Part shown: piece by piece, positions 41,910 through 51,889 of the stretch
How positions within the stretch are numbered: the stretch's first letter is position 1
Layout: every line of letters begins with the position of its first letter
NCBI GenBank assembly: GCA_037355855.1
Contig: CM074760.1
Span: forward strand, 6,440,501 to 6,504,500
Direction of reading: 5' to 3'
Origin: Pseudo-nitzschia pungens
Taxonomy: Eukaryota > Bacillariophyta > Bacillariophyceae > Bacillariales > Bacillariaceae
DNA: 64,000 bases
Program-made: the position numbers and the translations under genes
The notes under the pieces: generated by a model
What the model was told of the DNA's origin: nothing
The model's input: only the letters and a program-made list of their open reading frames with translations
Database searches by the model: none

Positions 41910-44900
41910 ATGAACGATTGCGAGGAGGTTATCAACTCGGATCGAACGTGCGAATCGTCGCAACCAATCCTGAAGAGAAAGATGAAATTGCTACCTGCCC
42001 TCCTTTGGGTCGGTCTAGCCTATGCAGTATTCCAAGATACATCATCACATGTCGGAAAATCAGTAGCAGCAACTGAAATAATGAATGATTCAGCAGATGG
42101 TATGGACGATCCTCAAGAAAACGGATTGATGAACTTCGACGATACAAATACCGATGAGGCTTATGACCTTCACGAACCCGCGCATCGTAGTTTTGGAAAT
42201 GACGTCGACATCGACATCGACATTGATATCGAAGTTGGTGTCGACGTTGGTGTCGACGTTGGTGTCGACGTTGGCGTCGACGTTGGCGTCGACGTTGGCG
42301 TCGATGTGGATGAAAATGACTACGACTATGACGACAATATAATCGATGATGATAATATGCAAAGTGATTCAGATCCCATACCGCCGAACATCATTGTTGT
42401 CGCAGCAGTTGATGGAACATTGGCAGGGATCTCAAAAGAATCCGGACGTATTTTGTGGAAACAATCGGAGGACACGATGTCAATAGCCTCTTCTTCTTCA
42501 TCTTCCTTAATGAGGCCATCGAACAAAAATCTTTTGGGTGACACCAGCCAGATTTTAAAGCCTCTTGTTAGCACCACTACAACCACAAAGTCTGCATCTG
42601 ATGCATCCTATAAAGCTGTTCCATCCGTGGATGGTACTATCTATACGACAACAAACGACATGACCATTACTTCCTCAGTGAAAGATCTTGTGGCGAAGTC
42701 TCCCTTTTTGGATCATCGTGGTCGATTCTATGTTGGTTCCCGGTATGCTTCCACGGCTGCTTTAGATGGCGAGACAGGGGAGGTCCTTCGCGTTGTCTCG
42801 TCAACGGGCAAGAATTTTCAAGACGTTGACGGCGACAACGACGACGATTCTTCTCTGCCCAGTTTGGATGACCGGAACGTAATATGGATCGGTCGAGTCG
42901 ATCACGAGATATCGGTTCAGGATGCAAAGACGGGAATGTTAGATGCCCAGTTCTCCGTGGCCGAAGTTATGAGTGTATCAGATATGCGGGGCATGATGGG
43001 AAAAGATGCTTGGAAACCAGATCAAAAGATGCGACCAAAAGGTCCATCATTACTCTCCAAGGCTGTGGCGACTACATCAAATGAAATTATCGGAGTTCCG
43101 TCTGCGTTGGTAGCAACTCCCAACGGTAATGTCGCTCTGTGGAACTTTGAGGATGATGAATTTGCATGGGTTGCCGACGAAGCCTTTGATTCGCCAATTG
43201 CATATGCTATGGATGCAGCAACTGGTTTGACCATGGGCGTAGACATCATACCGGACGTCCCTGATCCTAGTGCGAACATAGTTGATTTAACTCGAGAAAT
43301 GGAGCGTCAATCAGAAATGGCATCTGTAACAAATACCCCGGTAGTCGGTGCGATGTCGAATGGTCAGCTTTATGCACTTCCTCTGCGCCGCAAAAGAAGC
43401 TCCAATCAGGTGGCCAGCAGTGCGACCGTAGTAGCTTCAACGTCATCCATGGCTGCAGCCGCCTTGAGTGGGAACGCTGTCAAAGACACAACACATTCGG
43501 TTTCTCAGCTTCCTGGCCGATCAAATGCGAACTTACACCAGCCTGATCACAATAACAACCAACATCAACTTCAACAGCAGCCGAATCCTGATTATGGCGC
43601 TGTTGTGAAGAATGGGGCCCTGGTTGCCAAAAAATCGTGTGTGTCAACATCACCAACGTTCCCTTCGTGCTTGATCGATAACCATAATGATCAGAGAAAA
43701 TCATCTCAATCAGCTCTTCCAATTGTTGATGTCAAAAATCAGCATCCAGATGCGAGTCTTGTCGCCCCAATCAGTAACATTCAAGATGGAGGTTTCGTGC
43801 ATCCAATTTATGGATACGTATCCCCGCAGGATCTTGGCGGCTTTGTGCATCCGGAGTTTGGCTATGTTTCACCTCGAGACCTCTATGGGACCCAGAAACG
43901 TTCGAGTAAAAAATCCTACCAAAAGCTATTTCGTGTGTTAGGATCATGGTTGCCACCAACTATTGCACTTTTGTTTGTCATCTCGTTTGAACTCGGTCGT
44001 CGAAAGCGTCTCAAAGACGAGAAGAAAGGGCAACAGAATCCTTTTCTCGCCGCTGAGCAAAAGGGCAAGATAAATGGAGTGGTTTCTTTCAACGAAAAGT
44101 TTGATGGTGAGCACAGAGCCTCAGAGAAGTCACAAGAGGTAATTTCGGTCAGTGAAGACGTACTTGGATATGGAGGGCATGGGACTGTCGTTTACAAAGG
44201 TGTTTTAGACGGAAGGGATGTTGCCGTCAAACGAATGCTCAAGGCCTACCATGCCAGTGCAGATCGTGAAATCTCCCTACTCATCGAAAGCGACGGTGAT
44301 CCAAATGTTGTCCGCTATTTTCTGAAAGAGGTTCGGGGTGATTTCGTTTATCTTGCACTGGAGCTTTGTGACCTCTCTCTACATGAATTGATTGGAGTTT
44401 TACGCGAAAAGCAGCAAGAAAAGAATTCTGCGTTGTTGTCGAATGCAAACGACGCACCATGCGTTCTTGCAAACGATAGTGTCGATGCTACCATCCGAAT
44501 TTTGTTACAGATTGCCTCGGGAGTTAAGCATCTACACTCTCTTCGCATCGTTCACAGAGATTTGAAACCAGCAGTAAGTATGATGGTTTTCGTGATGCTT
44601 CCTGAATATACGAGTCGTGCGTTCTTCTCACAGACCGACACACATTCGATTGTTTCAGAATATTTTGCTTGCTATCTCGAAACAAGGGAGGAAAAAAGTC
44701 AGAGAAGAAGATCCTATCTTTGCTAACTTTCTTCGCAACTATTATGATGCAAAGATATCAGATATGGGGTTGGGAAAACAACTTATTGGGCAAAGTAGCA
44801 TCGGTGCGAGCTTCATCGGGGAATCTTCGTTTAGAGGAAATAAATCTGGTGCGAATTCTATTGGAGTAGGACCTGGGACTGTGGGGTGGCAAGCTCCAGA

Positions 44901-46564
44901 AGTTATGGCTATGCGTCTAACATCCGACACATCGGCTCGGTCAACGGATAGTACGGGCAATGTGGGGGAATCAAAGGAAGGCCAAGCAAGCGATATTCAA
45001 CCAAGCATCCGGACAAGCAGATCTGTCGATATTTTTTCGCTTGGGTGTATATTTTATTCACTGTTGATACCTGGATGCCACCCTTTCGGTGAATGGTTCG
45101 AGAGAGAGGCAAACATAATGCACAATCGACCAAATTTGGAACCATTGATAAGCATCTCCTCAGAAGCTTATCACTTGATTCGTTCGATGTTGGATCGAAA
45201 CCCAAGATTGCGCCCTACAGCCAAAGAAGTATGCGAGCATCCTTTCTTCTGGAATCATCAGAAAAAGCTTTCTTTCTTGTGCGATTTTTCGGATAGATTA
45301 GAGACCGACACAATAACACCAGCGTCATCAAACGTATTCAGCTCCTTGGCTATTGAACGCGGAGCAGTGGACGTTGTAGGCACTTCGTGGGAAGAAAAAC
45401 TCGACAGTGCCCTTATCGACAATGTTCAAAAGTTCCGGACTTACGATTATTCCTGCGTTCGAGATCTTTTGAGACTGATCCGAAACAAGCACCACCATTT
45501 CGAAGAACTGCCGGAATCATTTCGCTCGACTACGACGCCAAATCAAAATGCACTGTGTGACTACTTCACGACAAAGTTCCCAGTCCTTGTTATGCACTGC
45601 TACACATTTTGCAGTCAGAATTTGACCGATGACGACCCATTGGTTTCCAAGTTCGTTATCCCTCCGGCGAAGTTTGAATCCAGAGACCTTTCAGCCGCAC
45701 CACAATCTGTCACGGTGAAACGGAAGAAAACATCTCCGAAAGAAGGAACGATCGCGACCAATCAAACCGATGCTGGTGTCTCGTCCGAAATGTTAAAAAC
45801 TGATTTGGTTCATGGTCAAAACGTGGGAACCGTTGAAGTGGTGACGGATGATTCGGACCATGAAGTGGACGAGGGCATTATTGTATGGGAAGGTAGCATT
45901 GCCGCCAGAACGTTCAATTGTCGCGGTTGGAGCCGATCGCAGGACGAATGGTCGAGGCACATCGAACCGTATTACAAGAAACGTGATCCGGCTTCAAAGC
46001 GATGCATGGAGGATCCAAAGTTCCGAACAAGGCTTTGCAACCACTGGGACATGAGTCTCGGAACATCTTGCCCAATGAAGAAGAAAAACAAGTGCGTATT
46101 TGCTCACGGTCCTGCCGAGTTGCGGGTGAAAGAAGGCAAAAAGAATCGTTGGGGGAAGCTTGTGGATAAGGTGAGCGTTTTGTCTGGGTTTCGCGGAAAG
46201 ATGCAACACCTGTTTCTTTCACTCCGACTTCTACCGGTATCAATCTTCAACGAAATTCGTTGTTATGTCTAATCGTATTCTCTGCATGATTCGTTCGCCC
46301 TGTTTTCTTTTCTCACCGCACGCAATCCTTTCCGTTTCCTTCCGATCGTTACGTTTTTCGTAGAACGGAAACAACTCGAACCCCTGGCACTCTGGTGGAG
46401 AGGACACGTACGGTGCGGCGAACTCGATCGAACAAGTCCGAAAAGAAGAGGGCAAATGGAACGCTTCGAAAGACAAGAAGAAAAACCAGGGACCAACTCC
46501 CAGAAAAAAGAAGTTTGGAGCTAACAACCAGGGCAAGCAGAAGACAGCACCCAAAACACAGTAA
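41910..46564 (+). CDS. IRE1-type ER stress sensor kinase/endoribonuclease with C-terminal CCCH zinc finger
   Basis: Exons 41910-44573, 44659-46170 and 46364-46564, all phase 0, give about 1458 residues. A second in-frame ATG at 41982 would start directly at a signal peptide (MKLLPALLWVGLAYAVF). The luminal part has an acidic stretch with six VGVD repeats, then the IRE1/PQQ-like propeller start (VVAAVDGTLAGISKESGRILWKQ). Two GGFVHP-x-YGYVSP motifs precede a membrane helix near 43947-43998. The kinase domain has LGYGGHGTVVYKG, VAVKRML, HRDLKPANILL and SDMGLGKQ (SDMG replacing SDFG). The KEN RNase domain includes LLRLIRNKHHHFEELPE, which carries the catalytic Asn and His of IRE1. Uniquely, about 90 residues further on, in the same exon, lies a finger of spacing C-x10-C-x7-C-x3-H (LCNHWDMSLGTSC to CVFAHG), and a basic Asn/Lys tail in exon 3. 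IRE1 normally ends after the KEN domain. Confidence 0.88.
42204..42306 (+). repeat. in-frame 12-bp minisatellite (VGVD)6 plus (ID)n in the IRE1 luminal region
   Basis: Six tandem copies of GTTGGTGTCGAC-like units from about 42234 encode VGVD repeats, preceded by GACATC units encoding (DI)n. Units differ only at third positions (GGT/GGC), so the protein repeat is perfect while the DNA is slightly diverged. The following coding sequence is Asp/Tyr-rich. Confidence 0.9.
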
Positions 46565-46943
46565 TAGAGAATACGACTGGGATAATCCTTTTTTATGGGA
46601 AAGACAAGCTTTTTCTGCCTCTAGCATTTCAGACACTGCATCACATGTGATTGGTAGAATTGAATGCAGTTGTTTCTCTGTACAGGAAAAGCAGTACTAA
46701 ATTCGCTCGTGTCTTACTTTTCCGTTTTCATATGAGTATTCACATGAGTTGAATGGTGTACAGTGTGCATAACTTCATCTCGTTTTCAAAACATTTTGAT
46801 CGTTGATTGTTGCGTTTGGTTCGCGCGTTCCCGTAATTGGTTGTGCCTTTTTGGAATCGGTTGATCGAAAGACCTACCGATATCGGTCCGCGAACGTACC
46901 GATTGACGGGTTCTATCCAAGACACGATGGATTCGGTTTTGGT
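46565..46943. other. intergenic region, convergent gene ends
   Basis: Lies between the IRE1 stop codon and the stop codon of the basic Thr-rich protein on the other strand. No repeat or gene was seen. Confidence 0.45.
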
Positions 46944-47654
46944 TCAGCAGTACTTGTCACTGGTCTTTTTGGACCTCAGTGCCAGCAAATCCCCACGTGT
47001 CGATTGCGACGACGACAGCTGCTGTTGCTTGACCCGATACGATCCCGTTTCCGTTTTTTCCCGATACGTAAACACGTTTGCCCCCCTTGCCGCCGTGCCG
47101 TAGATGTCAAAGGCGCTCTTTTCGGTTTCGTTGGCCTCTTCCATCTGCCGTTGTCGCTCCTTCTTTCGTTCTTGTTCCGCGTTTCTTGGTTTTCTAACGA
47201 ATCGAAATTTGCGGGGCTCGCTGAGATTGTGGGAAAAGGCACTCGATAGGTTCAACGATGTGTTCGACAGACGCATGGTCACGATTCGCATTTCTTCGGT
47301 GTTGTTCTTCTGGTTCGGAAGGATCACGAGTATGGCGTCGCCGACGGAAATTTCCTTTTCGAACGTCGTGCCGTGCCCCGATACGACGGTTCCCGAGGAT
47401 GTTATGCGACCCGTTCCGTTCTGGATGGTCGGCGTTGCCGATGCAGAAGAAACCTTCCGGCGGGCGGCGTCCGAAGCAGTGGCGGTTGGAGATCTGGAAT
47501 CATCCCTCCTCGGAGCGTCGATCGTCGTTGCTGCTGCTGTTGTTGTTGTTGTTGTTGTTGTTGTTTCTTCGCGTTCCCTTTTTGCAATCTTTGACTTCTT
47601 GCTCTTCTTTTTGGGCTTGTCCCCTTTGAATACAAGCTTGCCCTTTTTCCCCAT
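46944..47654 (-). CDS. basic, Thr-rich protein of unknown function
   Basis: About 236 residues from the ATG at 47654; the frame extends upstream to 47774 but the MGKKGKLVFKGDKPKKKSKK start looks genuine. That N-terminus resembles the Lys-rich starts of small nuclear/nucleolar proteins such as FAM32A and FRG1. A polythreonine/alanine run encoded by a triplet microsatellite follows. The centre has a glycine/threonine beta-type segment (GTGRITSSGTVVSGHGTTF, then VGDAILV) similar in style to repeats in phage and bacterial surface proteins; it is unusual to find this in a eukaryotic basic protein. The C-terminal third is helical and charged (RNAEQERKKERQRQMEEANE). I do not recognise the family; a nuclear RNA-related role is a guess. 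Confidence 0.55.
   Translation of the reverse strand: MGKKGKLVFKGDKPKKKSKKSKIAKREREETTTTTTTTTAAATTIDAPRRDDSRSPTATASDAARRKVSSASATPTIQNGTGRITSSGTVVSGHGTTFEKEISVGDAILVILPNQKNNTEEMRIVTMRLSNTSLNLSSAFSHNLSEPRKFRFVRKPRNAEQERKKERQRQMEEANETEKSAFDIYGTAARGANVFTYREKTETGSYRVKQQQLSSSQSTRGDLLALRSKKTSDKYC
47538..47565 (-). repeat. (GTT)n microsatellite encoding polythreonine
   Basis: About nine GTT/TGT units on the plus strand read as ACA/ACC threonine codons on the minus strand, inside the gene at 46944-47654. It is a likely site of length variation. Confidence 0.9.
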
Positions 47655-48323
47655 GGTGAAAGTGTTTATTCTTTTGGTTTGCTTCTTGTGATCCGGAGTG
47701 GTTGACAATTTTTCATGTCGGTCTTGAAACGATCGAATGTGTTGCTGATTGTTGCAACAGGCCGACATGCGCAATCATCAAAATCAAAATCAAAATTGTT
47801 TGGCAATGATTTCTGTCACGAGTTATGAGTCACGATTTAATTGCGCTTTACGTACATGGGGTAAGTTATGTATGCTGTCTCGATACGATAGATAGCTACC
47901 GTACTGTAGCATTAGCATGATATCTGACCCTGTACCTTGGCGCCAAAACACCAGCCGGGAAGCAATGAAAACAAGTAAAAAAATCAATGACACAAATAGC
48001 ATTGCAGACATTAGTTAGTTTTTCTCTGGCCTTCGTCGCACATCGCCGTCTGAACCGGTAAGTGAACAGATAACCTTACCGGTAAGTTACGGAAGTGGAG
48101 ACGAAATTAAATTTGAACCGAGAAAACTGCTTCATTGGAGTTAATCTTACTTCTAGATGCATTCCCGTACTCGTACTTGTACCGGTAAGGTTATACATTG
48201 GTATCACCGTCGATCATCCTCCACCGCCATTGCTCTTTCGTACGCTGCCAGGAGCCGAGACACAGCTGGTTCTTGTAGGACACACCCAAGACTTAAGAGA
48301 TAGATATACAGAGAAATTACGCG
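47655..48323. promoter_or_regulatory. divergent intergenic region upstream of CCT1
   Basis: Head-to-head promoters for the basic Thr-rich protein and CCT1. The CCTTACCGGTAAGTTAC and CCGGTAAGGTTA words lie at about 48070-48195, within 260 bp of the CCT1 start. The AAAATC tract near 47770-47795 lies in the leader of the minus-strand gene. Confidence 0.5.
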
Positions 48324-50273
48324 ATGAGCAATCCGAATGCTTCCGCTGCGAGTGGTCTCGTAAGTTACGGTTCACAAAGAACCAAAAAATATTCTGACGT
48401 CGACGCTGTTGGGAACGATGCCGTTCGGTTTCCGGGATCGACGAACCGCCAGAGACGAGGAGATGGATGGCCACAACAATTAGCGGTTTCGTTTCCTACC
48501 GGGACATCATCCAAAAACATATGAATTCACCGGCACTCACCGTGTTTCTCGTGTTGTGTTCGATTTGTCCGGTTCCTCGAATTCCCGCGACCCAAAAAAT
48601 ACTCTTGCCAGTTCATCCAAGGATCCAGAGAATCCGGAGAGGACGTCCGAGTGGGGAATGTGACCGCCGTCGTGGCACTCGCAAACATCATGAAGTCGTC
48701 CCTCGGGCCGGTTGGCCTGGACAAAATGCTGGTCGACGACATCGGAGACGTGACCATCACGAACGACGGTGCCACGATTCTGGAACAGTTGGAGGTGGAG
48801 CACCCCGCGGCGCGCCTGCTGGTCGACCTGGCCCGCCTCCAGGACAAGGAGGTCGGTGATGGGACCACGTCGGTTGTCTTGTTGTCGGCCGAGCTCCTGA
48901 AACGGGGTCTGGGCGAGCTGGTTCAGAAGCAGGGCCTGCACCCCACCACGATCCTGGCGGGGTACCGAACCGCCCTCAAGGCGGCGGTTGCGTACATCAA
49001 GGAAGGCATCTTGACGCCCGTTTCGTCGCTGGATTCGAAGCACTTGCTGCAGGCCGCGAAAACAAGCATGTCGTCCAAAATCATTGGCAAGGAGGGAAAC
49101 TTTTTCGCGGAATTGGCGGTGGATGCCGTCAAGTCGGTCGAGCACACCAAAGAGGTCACCGGGAAGAACGGTGCCACGAAGAAAAAGTCCGTGTATCCAT
49201 TGAGCGCCATTCACATCCTAAAGGTGCACGGAAAATCGTCGCTGGAATCCTACCTGATGAAGGGAGGATTCGTTTTGAATGCGACAAGAGCGTCCCAGGG
49301 CATGCCTACCTTCTTGGGAGATCCCAACGACGAAGCGTCGGAGGTCAAGATTGCCATGATCGATATGAACTTGCAGCGTCACCGAATGGCAATGGGCGTG
49401 AATATTCAGATCAAGGACCCGAAAGAGATCGAGCGCATCAAACAACGGGAAGTGGATTTGACGAAAGAAAAGATTCAAAAGATCTTGGACACGGGTGCAA
49501 AGGTAGTCTTGACTACCAAGGGGATCGATGATACGTGTATGAAATACTTTGTGGAAGCCGGCGTCTTCTGCGCTCGGCGTGTACCGAAAGAGGATTTGAA
49601 ACGACTGGCCAAGGCTACCGGAGGACAAGTGGTCATTACCATGGCCGATATGGAGGGGGATGAATCCTTCGACGAGTCGGCGCTCGGTAAATGCAGGGCG
49701 ATTCAGGAAACTCGAGTTGGGGACGGCGAACTTCTCAAGATCTTTGGATGCACGGGGTCCGGGGCATCGACCATTGTCTTGCGGGGTGCCAATGAATACC
49801 TGTTGGACGAGATCGATAGATCCCTTCACGACTCTTTGTGTGTGATCAAGCGCATGCTGGAGTCGAATTCCCTCGTGCCCGGCGGAGGAGCGGTAGAAGC
49901 AGCTCTTAACGTTTATCTGCAAGAATATGCGCTCAAAACACTAGATACCAGAGAACAATTGGCCGTGGAAGCCTTCGCGGATGCGCTCCTGGTGATTCCC
50001 AAAACCCTGGCGGTGAATGCTGCCCAGGACGGTGCAGAATTGGTGAGCAAACTCAAATCCATCCATGCCAAGTCTCAACGGCCGGATTGTGACGATATGG
50101 CCCTGAAGAATTATGGTCTGGATCTGGTCAATGGTGAAATCCGAGACAGTTTGGCCGCGGGCGTTGTAGAACCCGCAATCTCAAAGATCAAGAGTCTCCG
50201 ATTTGCGACAGAAGCTGCCATTACGATTCTTAGAATCGATGATAGAATCAAGGTGGAGCCAATCCAACAATAA
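48324..50273 (+). CDS. CCT1: T-complex protein 1 subunit alpha (CCT1 chaperonin)
   Basis: Exon 1 is only 48324-48359 (MSNPNASAASGL) and exon 2 is 48612-50273, with a 252-nt intron (GTAAGT...TGCCAG), phase 0, giving 565 residues. The join restores the family order FIQGSRESGEDVRVGNV, comparable with LFLGGERTTGEAVR in other eukaryotes. Group II chaperonin motifs are present: SSLGPVGLDKMLVDDIGDVTITNDGAT with the ATP-binding segment, the catalytic GDGTTSVV near residue 94, and LVPGGGAVEAAL near the C-terminus. The alpha identity rests on the HPTTILAGYR and DLNLQRHRM-like blocks. It folds actin, tubulin and other proteins in the cytosol as part of the eight-subunit ring. The 5' half is clearly richer in GC than the 3' half, and the upstream ORF overlapping the intron is not coding. 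Confidence 0.93.
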
Positions 50274-50701
50274 TCGAATGAAAATGAACAGATCAACTAT
50301 CATAGTAAATATTATTTGAATTCATAATGATGATGCTCAATTCAATCAAGAGTTGAAGCGTGTTGTCTTCATTAGGACATCCCCATGCGCACCATGGCAT
50401 CAGGCAGCATTATCATGCCACCATTTACTTGCGAAGTTATCACGTCATAGACCGTAGGTCAGAGAAAACCTTCAATAGGTAGGGAAATCCTAACAAGTTG
50501 AAAGACTTTTTAACGGAACGCCGAGAAACATCTCAAGTCGACGAATTTCAAAGATCCGTAAAGCTTTCTGATTCTCAGTCAAAGTAACGCATGTTCTACA
50601 TTTGTTTTCCAAGATTTAACTTGTCTGCCCCTTCGCTCCACCAAGAAAATCGTTCAATCCATCGGGTCATTGCATTTTCAGATTTTGGAGCGATGCTTTC
50701 T
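50274..50701. other. intergenic region, convergent gene ends
   Basis: 428 bp between the stop codons of CCT1 and the DOT1-like gene. No feature beyond AT-rich 3' UTR-like sequence was seen. Confidence 0.45.
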
Positions 50702-51889
50702 CTAGATTTTTGGTCTCCACGAATCTGGAAATCCTAAAAATGCCATTTGGTTTGAGACTTGTCGCAAAAATATTTTGGGATCAGAGTCTTCCATGTATTG
50801 CACCGCACGGAATGCCAGCTCACTCACTGGTATGGGCGGTTGAACGCGACGTTCGCCCGTACCAACACTCTTGACAACCCGATGTATAAAAACAGTCGAT
50901 ACTCCACCAACTGCGGTGCAATCTCCCGAGAAGGTATCTACCAACTCGAACTCGTATTCCCCAGAAGGGTATTCCGGATCATCTGGTAAAGGATCCAAAA
51001 TACCACCCAATGGTAATTGGTATTCCGTTGTAATGACAATTGTACCCGGAAGAGCTTGTCGTCCAACGGAACGTGCTAATTCTATAAGAAGATGTTTTGG
51101 CAAGCAGGAAGAGAAGCAGAACAAAATATCGGCATCGCAGAAAGAGCTATAGGGATCCAGAAAGGAACCGCATTCCAATTGTATTGGCGCCAATGGCAGT
51201 GGCCCATCATCCGATGGAAGTGCAAGATTCATTCCACTGGGAATGTCTTCATCTTCGTCTGTAGATGTTTGGTCGTTAGTTTCATCGTCCTCTTCAGCAT
51301 CATCGTTAGCTTCTAGATTGTCATCCGAGGTCGCTTCTCGTCGACAGGACTGCACTTTCTCAACAGCGTCCTCGTAAATAGATTCAAGTAATTCAATTCC
51401 TCTGCATAATTTCCAGGTAGGATGCAAGGCTGCAGTAGCTATAACCAGTCGACCCGTCCCGCTTCCGAGATCACAGAAGACAATATCTTCGTCTTGCTTT
51501 CCTAGCAGCTCGCGGGCCTTCTCCAGCGACTTCTCTAAAAGCAGGAATTCGAATTCACCGTAAACAAATTCTTGCGGTGGATCTTCCCCGGCCTTGATGA
51601 ATGGCCAATATCCGTCTTTCCGACTCAATGCAATGCGTTCGTCCAATCCCTGACGCGGAAACAATACATCCATTCCTTCGATGACAGAATCGATCAATGG
51701 AGTTTGCTTTGATGAATCTGTCGCTGCAGCTTCGTGCAGCGCTACAGAAGTACGCTCGCAACGAAAACAAGCCTTTTGGTGCGTTAGTGAGAAGGCGAAA
51801 ACATCAGTGCAAAGGGCTATTGCAATTGTTGCTGAAAAAGTACGTCGCAAGGCCAACCAAAGCAATTGAAGGATTGGCGTTCGAACCAT
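50702..51889 (-). CDS. DOT1-like SAM-dependent methyltransferase with a plastid-type presequence
   Basis: Intronless, 395 residues from the ATG at 51889; the frame upstream begins only with a GTG. Residues 1-30 are a signal peptide (ALRRTFSATIAIALCTDVFA) followed by FSLT, an aromatic +1 as in diatom plastid presequences. The core shows VYGEF (109-113), FCDLGSGTGRLVI (motif I, 138-150) with the SAM-binding glycine loop, and GIELLESIYEDA (motif II acidic residue). After an acidic insert, rich in Asp/Glu and Asn (about 200-228), come FLDPYSSFCDADILFCFSSCLP and GTIVITTEYQLP. The YGEF motif and overall order are those of DOT1/KMT4 histone H3K79 methyltransferases and their algal relatives, but a plastid address would point to another substrate. 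Generic class I methyltransferase is the safe call. Confidence 0.72.
   Translation of the reverse strand: MVRTPILQLLWLALRRTFSATIAIALCTDVFAFSLTHQKACFRCERTSVALHEAAATDSSKQTPLIDSVIEGMDVLFPRQGLDERIALSRKDGYWPFIKAGEDPPQEFVYGEFEFLLLEKSLEKARELLGKQDEDIVFCDLGSGTGRLVIATAALHPTWKLCRGIELLESIYEDAVEKVQSCRREATSDDNLEANDDAEEDDETNDQTSTDEDEDIPSGMNLALPSDDGPLPLAPIQLECGSFLDPYSSFCDADILFCFSSCLPKHLLIELARSVGRQALPGTIVITTEYQLPLGGILDPLPDDPEYPSGEYEFELVDTFSGDCTAVGGVSTVFIHRVVKSVGTGERRVQPPIPVSELAFRAVQYMEDSDPKIFLRQVSNQMAFLGFPDSWRPKI

Noticed and set aside
47104..47691. 195-codon open frame opposite the basic Thr-rich gene
   Set aside because: Shadow of that gene; its Val/Ser run comes from the GTT microsatellite read on the other strand.
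49218..49922. 234-codon open frame opposite CCT1
   Set aside because: Antisense shadow of a strongly conserved chaperonin gene.
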